DNA from: Bactrocera neohumeralis
Lineage: Eukaryota > Arthropoda > Insecta > Diptera > Tephritidae
NCBI RefSeq assembly: GCF_024586455.1
Contig: NC_065921.1
Span: 86,302,061-86,366,060 of the forward strand
Length of the DNA: 64,000 nt
Reading direction: 5' to 3'
A program made the position numbers and the translations under genes. Shown here piece after piece: positions 11,443 to 23,525 of this stretch; positions within the stretch are counted from its first letter, which is position 1; the number at the start of each line of letters is the position of its first letter. Below the pieces are notes generated by a model. It was not told the origin of the DNA and ran no database searches. It was given only the letters and a program-made list of their open reading frames with translations.

Positions 11443-11826
11443 TCACATACTGTAGAGCCGATAGGGGTCCTTGACAGGGCTAGCGGTTTCTGGTAGCGGC
11501 TGTTTTCCTTTCGCTTTTTCATACTCCTTCAAGTCCTCAGCACAGGTGCAGTTCGGAAAGTCGATATGGGTTTGATTGAACTTGCGTCTGTTGCGGCTCA
11601 GTTTGTAGTAAATATCATCGAAGCGCAAGACCTCGGCCTGCCGATTGCGTAGCGTTTGTGCATATTGCTCTTCCCCATTGCGGTAGTAGTAGCCGTCATC
11701 GTAGTCGCGAATACTCTTCTTGTCCTCTTTGTTTGTCCTGTAATAAACTTTGTGACGCGCACCCAGCAGCTTCATTGTAGGCTGACTGAGATTTACGGAA
11801 CGTTTCAAGAATTGCAGCACAGACAT
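11443..11826 (-). CDS. Short DUF1431-related protein lacking the Cys-rich tail (gene C)
   Basis: Single-exon open frame of 127 aa starting at an ATG (11826-11824) and ending in TGA. Its centre, EVLRFDDIYYKLSRNRRKFN at about 65-84, matches the VLPRFDDLYY...KRKY motif of genes A and B. The spacing to the following TH-DFPNCTC (A and B: TW-ECP) is also kept. The N-terminus, MSVLQFLKRSVNLSQPTMKL, is basic and could be a mitochondrial presequence. Only two cysteines remain (93 and 95), and the protein stops where the cysteine-rich C-terminal half of A and B would begin. It could be a working short family member or a degenerating copy; the intact frame favours the former. Confidence 0.7.
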   Translation of the reverse strand: MSVLQFLKRSVNLSQPTMKLLGARHKVYYRTNKEDKKSIRDYDDGYYYRNGEEQYAQTLRNRQAEVLRFDDIYYKLSRNRRKFNQTHIDFPNCTCAEDLKEYEKAKGKQPLPETASPVKDPYRLYSM

Positions 11827-12366
11827 TCTGTAGATATGTTTTTATTGTTGTTTTGACAATTACAAGCTAATAAACACAGTTAATTTTGTTGGACCACTGG
11901 AATTTTTTATTTATTTTCTATTTGATGTAAATAGATTTCTTTTTTTTATACTTTTACGATTTATATTAGAAAATTTTGTATTTTCTTTTACATGAAAATG
12001 ATTAATATTGTAAAATTTTTATGCCTAGACAACTGTGACCGAAAAAATTTTAAACCGGTAGAGTTTAAATAAATGAAAGTAGCCGAATGAAGAGATTAGC
12101 TTATGACTACACAATTTTGACTAATTAGAAACTACTAAAGCAGAGCGTGCTAGATTTAGATTATATAATGAATGTTTTGAGCTTTTGAGTAAGTAAAGAT
12201 TTCAGTAGAAAAATCCATTGATGAAACTGAATACAGCCGTTGTGAGAAGAGCTTCACAAAGAGCCGAGGCATTCCTGAAATTTAACGAAATCAGTTCGGA
12301 GACAGCTTGAAGTATTGTATTTTGTGCTTCCTTTTGGGAGATGATTTCTAGTCGCAACTTATGCAG
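11827..12366. other. Intergenic DNA upstream of cluster gene C
   Basis: AT-rich DNA that should hold the promoter of the minus-strand gene C immediately above 11826. I see no TATA box at a convincing distance. A minus-strand open frame at 12202-12570 begins inside the adjacent mariner element and was rejected as a gene. Confidence 0.5.
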
Positions 12367-13332
12367 TAAAGGGGTTTTTAAAAACGAAGCTACAAAAGAC
12401 CTATAGGGACAGCAAACGACGCAATATTTTAGACATTTCTCTTCAGTAAGGTTTGCCATTTCATTATGGAAAGATATACCATCCAACAACATGTAGAAAT
12501 TATTAAAATTTACTGCCGAAATTCGGAGTCGGTTGAGGCCAACTCTAAGAAGATCCAGTTTATGGTACATTAATTGAGGAAGACCCAAATCAGTCTCACA
12601 CGCGTCGTTCTCAAGCGTTGGGCATCTCTGTTACGTCATTGTGTCGAATTTTGCAAAAAGATCTTGGCCCACATCCTTACAAGATCAAATTGTCGCAAGA
12701 ACTGAAGTCGCTTGGACCACCAGAATCGTCGTATGTTCGTGAATTGGGCTGAGCAGCAACTTGAAAATTATCCGGATTATCATCGAAATATCATCTTCAG
12801 CGATGAGGCTCATTTCTGGGTGAATGGCTTCGTCAATAAGCAAACTATACATTATTGGTCAGACAGCAATCCGAATTGGCTCGACTTTGATGATATGGAC
12901 TTGAACAATATGTGGTTAAAAATGGACGGTGCCACAAGCCACACAGCAAATGTCGCAATCGATTTACTGAGAATCAAGTTTGGTGAACGTATTATTTTAC
13001 GAAATGGCCTAGTCAATTGGAAGCGTCGGTCGTGCGAATTGACGCTATTAGAGTATTTTTCGTGGGGTTGTCAAGTCTATGGTCTATGCCAACAAGCCAG
13101 CGACGATTGATGAAGTTCGTACATGAAATTGCAGAAGTGTCGGCCGATTTATGTTTGAAAATCGTCGAAAATTGGATTTGTCGTCTGGACTTCGGCAAGG
13201 GTGTCGAACGTTTTGACCATGGAAGAGAAATCGAGTTCCATACATAATGATCGAATTTACTTTCACGGGAATAAAGGATTTCATTGACAATTCACAAACC
13301 TTTTTGTGGCGCACTTGTTGAAAAACCCTTTA
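12367..13332 (+). mobile_element. Tc1/mariner element with internal deletions, ends preserved
   Basis: The ends are imperfect inverted repeats: the left end reads TAAAGGGGTTTTTAAAAACG from 12367, and the right end reads, on the minus strand, TAAAGGGTTTTTCAACAAGT to 13332, with TA at both borders as expected for TA target duplication. The transposase starts at ATG 12466 (MERYTIQQHVEIIKIY). It is shortened after KIQF, continues as EEDPNQSHTRRSQALGIS and LHPYKIKLSQ-like sequence, then the frame 12712-13110 with IIFSDEAHFWVNGFVNKQ (first catalytic aspartate). A second deletion joins SNPNWLD directly to FDDMDLNNMWLKMDGATSHT (second aspartate). Later PPRSCDLTPLDYF-like and ENWICR pieces are frameshifted. 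It is a non-autonomous, decayed copy. Confidence 0.85.
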
Positions 13333-15190
13333 GTTAGTGTTCCATAAGCTCAGTTTGTTATAAAACTCTAGGACATACAGAAAACTCTAGGACATGCAGA
13401 AAATTAAACGCTCTCGATGAAAAATAAACTATAAACTTCTCCTACGACTGGGAAAGTCTAAAGTTTTCTGAACCACTTGAGTGCAGGCAACTCTAACACC
13501 ACATACTCATCAGGGTCCTCAACCAAAGTAATTTTCCGCGTGCTTTCTTTTTAATTGCATGCAGTAATTTGGTCATTTGGTTAATTTATGAAATATGACG
13601 ACACAAATGGGTCATAAATTATGAAGGATATGTGTTGATGGGTGTGTGAAATTGCGCAAAAAGCCCTATATATAAGTATATACTATCTAAATTCTGCTAT
13701 GTACATACGCACATGCGGCATTCGAAAGCTAAAAGCTGAGAGGCATGCACGGCATTTGCGCGGACCTGTATACATACATATAACCGTAAGTAGCCTGCAT
13801 ATTATTTGTTTATGCGGCCGTTGAAAAGTGGCACAAGTAATGGACGCCTTTTAGCAGCTCACTAACTGAAATGCTAATTTCAATGGCCAACGCCAGCAGC
13901 GACAGCGGCGACAACTAACTCAAAGCCGATAACGGCGAGCCGTGACGTTGACACGCAAGTGACTTTTCATCACATGCCACGTGCCACAGGCAACATATGC
14001 ACCTGAGTGTTGCGAAAGGCTAATGGCAAAGAAAATCACAATAATTGACGGCGGCAGGACGATAGTGGCAACCAGGCACCCGGCACGCCCGTAGAGTGGG
14101 TGAAATGTTGAAATATGCAAAACAAGCGGAATTTTTCGATTTGCGCCTACTTAGGCAACACGAAGCTGACTTTAAGCGTACAACTGCTGTGGTGCGCGCA
14201 ACAACAAATGGTTGCATGTGTGCGCATAATAAGATTGCAAGTGCATTTGAGTGGACGGAGACTTTTCGAAAAATAAAAATTGAAAATAATTTAACCTCAA
14301 AGTAGCGCGCTTTTAAGCAATTCTCCTTGCCGATAAGCGCGCCAACTTAGCAAGTTAACCCAATTAGTTTTTTGCCATTATTTGCTAGCACGCGTCTAAG
14401 TTTGCCTACCGCCACATAACCTGCCCCGTCACAGCCGCTGCGCTGTCGTTTTCACGTAGCATGTCTTCAGGTCTGCCTTACTTCCTTCCTTGGCCGTTAC
14501 TCTCGTGATTTTACTGCTCGCCATTTCCTTATTACTTACTCGACTTTCACTCGCTGCTGAAGCTTTTAAAAGTCGCTCATAATTTGCTGACTTTGTTGCT
14601 GCAATTAGGTATGCGCCAGTGCAGCAGATCGGCGGCGCAGCAATTTGCTAAATGTTGCATGAATCGGCTGCAAGCACAGTGCGCACATTTGCATTTGCTA
14701 CTTCTTTGCCGTGAATCGCGAGTGCAGTTAAAAGCCGGGCATAAAGGCATAAAGGCACGGGAAGCATTAGAAGCTCATTTTGAGTAATATTCATAAAATT
14801 GAAACATAGCGTTTGCCGTTGAGTGCTGGAAATTGCTTCGCACTTTCGCGCATTTGACTGCAGCTCTTAAGGCTTATGAATTACTAAACACACGCATTAA
14901 TGGCTGGTTACATTTAGGCGAAGAATGACCTAGCTGCTGATTTTATGATAGTTATTAGTTTTGAAGAGTTTTAAGCGGATTTCGTCGAGGGGTCTTAGTT
15001 AAAGTTTATCTATAAAAAAAACTCTTAAAGTTTCAATTTAAAATAACGTTGGTCCACTCAACCACTCCAGAAAGCTTGCTCCACAGCTTCAAAAGTTTTC
15101 TAATATGTTGGAACTTCTTCTTTTCTTAAATTTATAAATAATGCTGTGACTATATAGTAGGCTAAAAATAGTAAACTCTGTGAAAGGTAG
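13333..15190. other. Intergenic DNA without a recognisable gene
   Basis: A 20-base unit, ACTCTAGGACATRCAGAAA, is duplicated at about 13365-13404. The region is otherwise unique-looking AT-rich DNA with short open frames (the longest is 69 codons at 14096-14305) lacking domains. A TATG-rich patch lies near 13660-13790. Confidence 0.55.
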
Positions 15191-15194
15191 GTGG

Positions 15195-15930
15195 AGTGGC
15201 TGTCTACTGACGCACCTAAGCCTTCAGGAGGTCCAATGGGATACAACGGGGACTTAAGTTCCCTCACTTTATTGTCTCTTCTCCGAACAACCTCGTGCTT
15301 CTGATGAAATTCATCAGTACGAAATATTTTGTCTGTGAATCCTCTGAGATTTCATGAGAAAACCTTCGACCGTTGGTTGTAATTATTTTCCTGTACAGAG
15401 GCTTACATTCGCAAAGAAGAGTTTTATAACGTTCCCCTCTTCTAACTTATGACAGCTTCTACAATAGTTGTTATATGGTGTTTCAAGTTTACTAGTATGT
15501 CTACCTATTAAACAAAGACCTGTAAGCATTCATATTAGAGCTCTTCCATCATTCCTTTTAAATTTTAATAGTCGGCATGTGCGGTCCATATTTCGTTCAT
15601 GTAAAGTTTGTGTGATTATTGATTAAGTCAGTCATTGATTTCACCCACACTCTACTATTATATGATTTTAACATATTTGTCGATTAGATATCTACAAGTA
15701 GCTAGAGGCCTATTCTGACTAGTTCATCAGCTTCACACTTCCCTAGGATATTACTATGTCCTGGAACCTCTTGAAGGTTTATTGTGAAGTAGGATGTTAG
15801 ATGCACTAAGAGATCAAGGCACTCTTACATTAACTTAGAAGAAATCCTAAAAGACTTTAGTGATCTCATCGCCGCTTGAAAGGCATCTGGTTTCGCAGAG
15901 AAGACACCACTCAATTGTCTAGTTTGGAAC
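15195..15930 (-). mobile_element. LINE relic: RNase H end and C-terminal zinc-finger region
   Basis: On the minus strand, VPGHSNILGKCEADELVR (near 15710-15770) matches the last part of the RNase H domain found in I-group LINEs. Further on, LTGLCLIGRHTSKLETPYNN and YCRSCH (near 15430-15530) match the Cys-Cys-His-Cys C-terminal region, and FSHEISEDSQTKYFVLMNFI marks the tail. Stops and frameshifts are frequent. It is one of six relics of the same general type in the window, three of which carry readable SDSRA or PGH motifs. Confidence 0.75.
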
Positions 15931-16049
15931 CTTCCGTATAGATTCTTATTTCTTCTTGTCTATTTCATCCCTTTCTCACTTTTTTCTGGAAGGGAAGACA
16001 TTATTAGGAACCAAACTTAAATCAACTGTGGAGTATTCGAAAGTATTGT

Positions 16050-16741
16050 CGTATTTGGAGGATGGAGCCATGTATAAAAGTTAACGAAATTGAGGAATGT
16101 TTTCCGAGCGTCATTCACTTGGGAGTGGACAGAACGATTATTTTACATAGGGCTCAAGCAGCTCACGACTTCCGATCTTAGACCAAGTATCCTCTGGTTA
16201 GCCAAAAAACATCTAGTTCCTTAATTGAGAAGGTGCCGCTGCCCAGTAGGTTGATGTCCTCGTAAAAATAAAAGCTGACGTCACCGCCGTCCAAGTACGA
16301 GGAAGGGCATTTACTATAGTGGCCATATAAAGGAGCGCAAATTGGGTGTGGGACTCGTGGTGTGACAGAGACTCCATCGCCAAGTCCTGGCAGTCAACCC
16401 TTTGGATGAACGTGTAGCCACAATCTGCATCAAAGCGAAGTTTTTCCGCCCTGACCAAAGAGAAGGACGATGTGACCAAAAATGAATTCCATGAGCGCTT
16501 TGAACGCACCTATGAGAGCTGCCTCCGTCTCGCTGTCAAAATCCTGCTTGGCGACTTTATGGCCAGGGTGGGCAATGAAGATATCTTTGACAAAACGATC
16601 GGTAAATTCAGCCTACACAATGAAACATCCTCAAGTAGTTTGAGGCAGATCGACACTTCGTTGGGTCCCGAAATATGGTTATCTGTAGTACTGGGTTTCA
16701 GCATTTTAATGTTCTTCTCAGTCACGCTTCATAGATCTTAA
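16050..16741 (+). mobile_element. LINE relic: 5' region and endonuclease domain
   Basis: The first part (16060-16210) matches by eye 46915-47060 of this window, sharing ACGATTATTTTACAT and GGCTCAAGCAGCTCACGACT, and looks like the 5' end of the element. From about 16320 the frames read GVGLVV, then LDERVATICIKAKF, then KDDVTKNEFHERFERTYE and KILLGDFMARVGNEDIF with IGKFSLHNETS. That is the apurinic/apyrimidinic-type endonuclease of a non-LTR retrotransposon, including the GDFNA-type motif altered to GDFMA. Frame changes occur near 16470. The sequence stops being LINE-like after about 16741. Replacement of N by M in GDFNA would remove a catalytic residue. Confidence 0.8.
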
Positions 16742-19385
16742 TAGCGATCCTCCAAGCTCTCATTTCGCAGGGCATAAAATACAATTCTGCTTTCAGACTT
16801 CGCAGGCTTGCAGTATTCCTCCAAATCCTTCATGTGTTGTGTGACAATGATCGATTGTCATGAAATTAATCTGGCTGCTTCGTTTGTCGCATTTTGTTTC
16901 CTGTCAACTATTTTACTATGTTCTTTGAATGCATTATCTGTCAGCTTGAGAAATGTCTGTTTTAGCGCAAGAGTCATACGGTTGACATAAAAGGAAGGAA
17001 GTAGTCTTATTGCTTACCGGTAGCGCAACATGGATGCTTATCAGCGGAGAATCTAAAGTGGCCTGTATAGAGTTACATGTGAAGGACTTGAGGATAACAT
17101 TTAAATTGCCAATTGGGGATACAGCTTATTTTCGAAGACAAGTCTTGTAAAACATACGACTTATGCACGTATGTATTCCAGGTATGTGTTCTTTATTGCA
17201 TCTGCTCAATTGCCTGCATCAATTAATCGGAATTCATCTTGCAGAAAAAGTCAATGTGGCGAAAAAAGGAAAATGCATATCAAATTACGGAGAAGACAAT
17301 GGAGAGAAACGTAAAATGCATAAGAAGAAAGCAGCGAAGACGCGAACGCACAAACACACATACACATCAACACACATTACACGCGCAGTTGGCTAAGCTA
17401 ACAGAAGGGCCAAAAAAACGAGAACAACAAACAAATATGCAGCACAGTGCAACGACAACAAACAGCTGTACCGCTTCGCTGCACAAGCACACAAACAACA
17501 ATTATGAGAATATAGATGTATGACAGCTTGAATTGCTTTATTTAGAGCAATTGACATATGCATTTAAACTCACAAATAATTGCATGTGTGTGTGTGTGTG
17601 TCGCATGGATATTCAAATAACTACGAACTCGCTTAGTAGACGCTGTCGGCAGACAAAGCAAATATAGCGATTTTCTGCATCATTAAAAAGCAGTCCGCCA
17701 CTATTTAGGGCTGTCGAACGAGGCACACAAACAAAGCCACGCACAGTTGCCTGTGTGTACACAAAGGACCTGCAACCTGAGCGTGCCGGAAAATCTCAAG
17801 TGCAGCGGCTGGTGCGCCTCTTCTTTGAAAATGCGCGATGTTCGGCCAGCGCTCAGGCGGTCTGGGTGACTGGCTGGCGGCAGGATAACTAAATTTTCAC
17901 AGGATATTTGCTTAATATGGCATATTTACTGCAAACTAGGCGTAGCTATTAAGTAAATGTTTGCTGTAGCAGGCTGGCAGTATAAACTATGTAAGTATAT
18001 ATGTCGATACAGCTATTTCGATTCAGCGGATATGCCACCAAATCGAGTAGAGACGTGAGTCGGAACAGCGGCAAAACGGTCAAACAAGTGCAGCTGCCCG
18101 CCACTCAGGCGCGCAAGCAGCGGCATGAAGTGTACATTGAAAAAAAGAAAAAAAAAACCAAATAAGCGCTCGAGAAAAGCCTTAAAAAAGGGAAATCATA
18201 AAATAGTTATCTACAGTTTGCACTGACCCATGTTGTGTTTAAAGTGCTTGGATGCTGTCGAAATTCGAAGCAGTCATATACAATTAAGATATCACTGGCA
18301 CCCTTTTGAAAACTGCGCTAGTTTATGTCCTGCATTTCAAGTAGTGCCCTGCAAACCCTACCATATATAACAAACGCTTGCAATAAAGGTTACAAGTAGT
18401 TGCAACACGCAGCGGGTAGCCACACGCACACTGCCAACTAATCTAATCGCGACCAATGCCATAAACAGCGCGGCAGCCACACAACGCTTGCTTTATTCCC
18501 CAGCAGACAGGCGATAAAATACTGTCTTGCCACAAATGCAGAGCGTACGCTCACCTATATTACCATTTTTAGTGTCACCTAATGCATTCTGGCCGAAATA
18601 TATAAAATTTTACTATACTTTTTATTGCTTGCTAATCAAGGTTTTCGTCTATCGCTGCTTCATTCATGGTTTTTGTGCGCTGACGACGAAAACTGCTTGC
18701 AACCTGCATTTTCCGCGTGTTCTAGCCACCTTTTTGTGCGCACGAAAATGTCCTTTTTATCTTGCTTACCTCCGTTTTGGTTAACCGCTTTCCGCTTGAC
18801 GGTGCATGAAAGCGCCGCGTCTGGCCGCTGTTTTCCTACGCCTTGTAGCACCCTTTAGATTTGTGTCCTTTAATGTTGATCTACTTTGCTACCCATTAGC
18901 TACTGAATGGCTGTAAATGTATGTTGCCAGATAACTTTGTTGGCGGTGGCATAAAGCAGCTGAAATTTTGAAGGCATATACCCATTAGAGGAAAGTTAAA
19001 AATATTGCTTTAAATTTTCCTTATTCAAACAGTTTATGCTACAACTTGAAATTATAAATATATTAATGTTAGTTCTACTATGGTAAGAGAGAAAATATTA
19101 TTGTAACATTTCGAATTACAGTTCGAAGATCTACTGTTAATGTTATGTCAGAAGTTTTCTTTCGTTCGTTTGGTATAATTCATATGTAGCGATTCTCAAC
19201 CGGTTCAAATAAGAACTTTGTTAAGCAGAAATATCTTTAGAACAACATTCTAAAGTCTTAAAAATATAATGATTTTCTGAAATTGTACAACAAAGTATAA
19301 TGTACATTAGTTGTCAGTTGTTCTAACAATTATGATTTCTTTGTTTATAGATACCAGCGGCAAAACACTGATTGAACCTTTGCAG
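16742..19385. other. Intergenic DNA between two LINE segments
   Basis: No gene is recognised. A lysine/threonine/histidine-rich open frame at 17163-17523 rests on CA microsatellite sequence. A TG run lies at 17585-17600. The stretch 17640-18500 is less AT-rich and may be unique, possibly regulatory, DNA, but no named element is visible. Confidence 0.55.
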
Positions 19386-19389
19386 TGTG

Positions 19390-20548
19390 ACTTTTGACTA
19401 GAAAAATTTACTATCGACCAGATTTTCATCATGCGCACAATCTTGGAAAAGACCCGTGAAAGGAAGATCGACGCACACCACTTCTTCATCGATTCTAAAG
19501 CCGCCTTCGACAGCATGATAAAGAACTGCCTCTAAGACGCTATGTCTGAATTTGGTATGTTCGCAAAGCTAATACGGCTGGCGTTAAACAACACAAAAAA
19601 CTTCATCAGGATCTAGAAAGACCTCCAGAGCCATTCGCTACCAAGCGATGTTGCAGACAAAGAGACTCCTTATTGTGTGACTTTTAATCAATCTATTGCT
19701 GAAGAAAATAATACGTCTACAGAGCTAAATAGAGAAGGCACTGTTTTCTATAAGAGGGTATAACTACTGGCGTACGCCGAAGACATCGATATCATTGGGC
19801 AAAATAAAAGCGGCTTTGGTACTGCTTTCCCCAGGTTTAACAAACAAGCAAAGAAAATGGGTGTGGTAGTGAACGAAGACACGACAAAATGTCTTCTCAT
19901 CATCTCCTCGTTATCAAAAAAACTATCATCGCGTTCGCGACTTGGCTTCCACGTTACAGTTGACAGTCATAACTGCGAAGTCATAGATAATATAGTCTCT
20001 CTTGGAACTAGTATTAACAACAACAATGTCATCCTCGAAATCCAACGCAGAATAACTCTATCCAACAGGTGCTACTTTGGACGGAGTAGGTAATTAAGAA
20101 ATCCTGTCTTGACGAACAAAGACCAAACTCTCTCTCATTATTCCCGCCCTGCTACATGTTGCGGAAACATGGACGATGATGAGTCGATCTTAGTAATATA
20201 TGAGAGAGAGGTTTTGCAGAAGATTTTTGGTCCATTGCGCTTTGGCATCGGCGAATACCGCAGTCGATGGAATAACGAGCTGTACGAAATATACGACGAC
20301 ATTAGCATAGTTCGGTGATTCAAGAAACAACCGCTGCGCTATCTGGGTCATGTTGTCCGGATGGAAGAGAACACTTCAGCTTTGAACGTTTTGGATTCAG
20401 TACCCGCTGGTGGAAGCAGAGGAAGAGGAAGACCTGCACTCTTTTGGAGATATCAAGTGGCGAAGGATATGGGTGCACCTGGTATTTCGAATGGGAATTT
20501 TCGAATTAGCGAACATAATTATTGTGAACCCAGACTTACTAGCTAACT
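19390..20548 (+). mobile_element. LINE relic: reverse transcriptase and C-terminal part
   Basis: Frames read STIDQIFIMRTILEKTRERK, HHFFIDSKAAFDS (first RT aspartate motif), then LLAYAEDIDIIGQNKSGF, where the catalytic YADD box is altered to YAED. Then follow MGVVVNEDTTKCLL, EIQRRITLSNRCYFG, and in another frame VLQKIFGPLRFGIGEYRSRW, LYEIYDDISIVR, RYLGHVVRMEENTSALNVLD and VPAGGSRGRGRPALFWRYQV. This is the conserved order of a common insect LINE without RNase H. Many stops break it and the YADD change would inactivate it. The matching C-terminal segment at 27345-27810 belongs to the same family. Confidence 0.85.
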
Positions 20549-22590
20549 TCTAACGAAACAAACCCAAAATTATTTTTTGATTGATAAAGCCATAATAATA
20601 TTATGGGATCCTAAAAAACTTTCCGAATAAAAAAAAATATTTGACCGAACTCTTCGGCAACTTTTGAAAAATAGTCAATCGTCATTCATTGAAAAATCGA
20701 AATGTTCCAGCCATTAACAAATTACTCCACTTAAATACCCATAAACATAATGAAAAACTCACACAATAGTGTGCCCACCGGAAGCTCTTCAATCGCCTTT
20801 GTAGTCGCCAAGCCAAGTGACATTTTGGTTGACCATAAAACATTTAATTGACAACTTTTCGAAAAGAAACGCATTTTTAATCGATCGAAAGGGTTTCGAA
20901 ATTTTTATAGCTGCTTTGATTTTAGTACTTTTATTTAAAAATTAACTCTTTTATGTCATTCTAATAACATTATATGCGTCCTAAGTACGGTGCAAGTGCC
21001 ACCTTACACCTTTTGCGCGCCGCTTAGCAATTTGATTTACCGCTTTTTAATGCTTTAATTCCTTAAGCTTGCGCGAATCGTCGTTTGTTTTTCTTTTGGG
21101 CAAAACTGTCTTGTAGTTTTATGCTTCGCTTATCAGTTATTCCTATTTTTGTCTTCGCTTTGATTCTATTTTACTTGCTGTTTGATTCAGAAAACATCTC
21201 TTGTTATCGCTCAAACAACCTGCTTTGTACTACTGTTGCTTGTCAAATTGTTTGTAGTGCAAGCTTCTTCGTCTGTATGTATTTACAACGCTGGCACTGC
21301 TCTTCATTTGGCTTCTTCACTTTGGTTGTTTGAAATTTTTTTGCTGCGTGTTTGCTCTGAGCTACGATGCCTTCGAGATTACCGAGTCGAATCTTTGACT
21401 TTTATGCTGTATTATCTCAAATATTTCTTTTTTCTATACTTATTTGATATTGTATTCCTTTTGTGGTCTGCTTTTGTAATGTAACTACAAGTATTTGCTT
21501 TTCAAATACATACGTACACTGCTTCTATCCTATCATTTTAATTTAATTACGCTGTCGCTTGGCGTTGCTTTTATTTTTTAGTTTTTTATTTCCCTTTGGT
21601 GTCCGCATTTTTAATCAAATTTAATGGGCTTTGGTGGTATTTTAATGTTGACTATTAGCACCCTTCATTGAAGTCGGCGCCGCTTCAAAGGATTTGATTT
21701 CAGCATCCCATTCAGTTTATTTCATTGAGTTTTCGGTTGCAGTTTGTAGCGTGAGAGCCCGGCGACTGCTTTTCTTTTGAGGCTATTACGGTTTGACACC
21801 TGCAACTAAACGCCTGAGCGCCAGCGGAGTATTGGAAGTTGTATTAAATATTTTGACCTGTTGGTTCATGGTTTAACTGTGCAATTAGCTTAAAAAAATG
21901 TACACAAATTTTCAATATCACCAAAATATTTGTTAGCTAAGCTAATATTTTTTAAGGTTCCAAGAGAAAATTAAAGAAAACCAAGTTTAAACCCCTTAAG
22001 TGTAACATATCGCCTCTTGACGTCTATCAAGCTTCTAATTTCTATGCATATTAAATAATAAATATTAGTTGGTCTAAGCTCATCCCTTTTGGTTTTAACA
22101 TATTTATTCTGAAAACCTCTTATTAAATTCCCTACATACTTCTAAACCAATTTGAGCTGAGCTTTTTTTTCAGTCTTTCAAACCAGACTTCGATAGAAAA
22201 CTACATTTCTGAAATTAATGAAACAGAACCTTCCAACTTTTTATGAGTAACTACGATTACAGCCGCCTAAAGGTCTGAACTATTGAAAATCATAAAATCT
22301 CCCTCTAAAAGTTTCAGACCTTGCCTAGTTGAAGGCTATATATCTTGGCCAAATTTTTTGACCTTATATATTGTCTTATCTCTGAACATTATTATATTGG
22401 ACAAAACCATAGAAATTTTCTTTTCAAAACTACTTCCTTCTACAAACCAGCAGAGCTTTCGAGCTGTGTCTGTTTGAGATAATAAACTTTGTCCATCGCA
22501 CTCAATGATTATCCTATGTCCTAAGCCGTCTGTTAGCTTATTTTATTCCTTCTAGGAAACCGAAGATTTAGATTTAGTATCCAGCGCTAT
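20549..22590. other. Intergenic DNA without a recognisable gene
   Basis: T-rich sequence between 21060 and 21640 gives two overlapping hydrophobic open frames on the plus strand (21085-21333 and 21182-21484) rich in Phe, Leu and Cys. They show no domain and look like composition artefacts. I see no repeats of note. Confidence 0.55.
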
Positions 22591-22599
22591 TCATAATAT

Positions 22600-23525
22600 T
22601 TAAGAAAAGTATATTTGTCTCACATAACCTTGTCACCTATACCTCCGAGGAATCGCTGAGGAAGAGACGCAATGAGCTTTTTCACGTATGGATCGAAGTT
22701 CAAGGTAAAGGTTGGAGGGGAGTTTTCTGTCAAGAGCTCTCAATCAGCTCTTGTTTCAGGCTACCAGGCCACTGAAGTGACTTTCAAAAAGAAGTGACAA
22801 CTAATAAGGTTGCATCAGATGTACTTCAAAGAAGTGCGACTACTTTTAGAAAGTTGTTAATCCACTTTGATAGCAAATATATATAGGCCTTGACCTCAAA
22901 GTTAGTCTGGGGTGGACGACCTTATTAACTATGCAACCAAGCTACTTCAATATTAAACGAGTCTGGATACCTGGCCATATCGGAATCGCCGTAAACTGTA
23001 AGGCCGATGAGTTCGCTAAAAAGCGCACCTTTACTCAAATCCCATTAGTATGGGAACGAGTGGTGTACTTGGACACTCAGTAAGCGCTGCTCAACAAGCG
23101 ACATTTGGGGTGTTGCAAAATACTTCTAGCCCAGACTGGAAGCTCTTAGCAAAGTTCACATATCCATAATGATAGTTGTTCTAACTGTACACTGTTCCAT
23201 TGGCACTCTCGTGGTGAGGCTAAAGACTTTGGGGGAGGCTACTTGGCAAAGTTGATAGAAGGGATATGAAATGGAAACATTTATACACTTTCTACTTCAC
23301 TGTACAGCTTACGCTCGACTAAGCTTGAAGCAGCTTGGTTGCGATACGTTTTAGGAACCCGGTGAAATGGCTGGAGTAGATATTAGGCAGATTAATAAAT
23401 TTGTGGCTAGCTCCAGGCGCTTTGTAGATGAACGACGGTCTTTTCGATCCGTACCTACGAGTTTTGCACATCACAATAAAAAAGCGCATCTGGCAGTGCA
23501 AGTGGGATGATGCGTGTTCCCACGA
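22600..23525 (+). mobile_element. LINE relic: RNase H domain and downstream region
   Basis: AMSFFTYGSKFKVKVGGEFS near 22670-22730 is the start of an RNase H domain, with the catalytic FTDGSK altered to FTYGSK. After a frame change, RVWIPGHIGIAVNCKADEFA near 22960-23020 is the end of the domain, and the tail runs RQINKFVASSRRF near 23385-23430. Stops are frequent. It is of the same type as the copies at 15.2, 26.2, 31.6, 35.4 and 40.7 kb. Confidence 0.75.

Noticed and set aside
12202..12570. Minus-strand open frame of 122 codons
   Set aside because: It overlaps the plus-strand mariner reading from 12466 and has no recognisable domain, so it looks like an antisense shadow.
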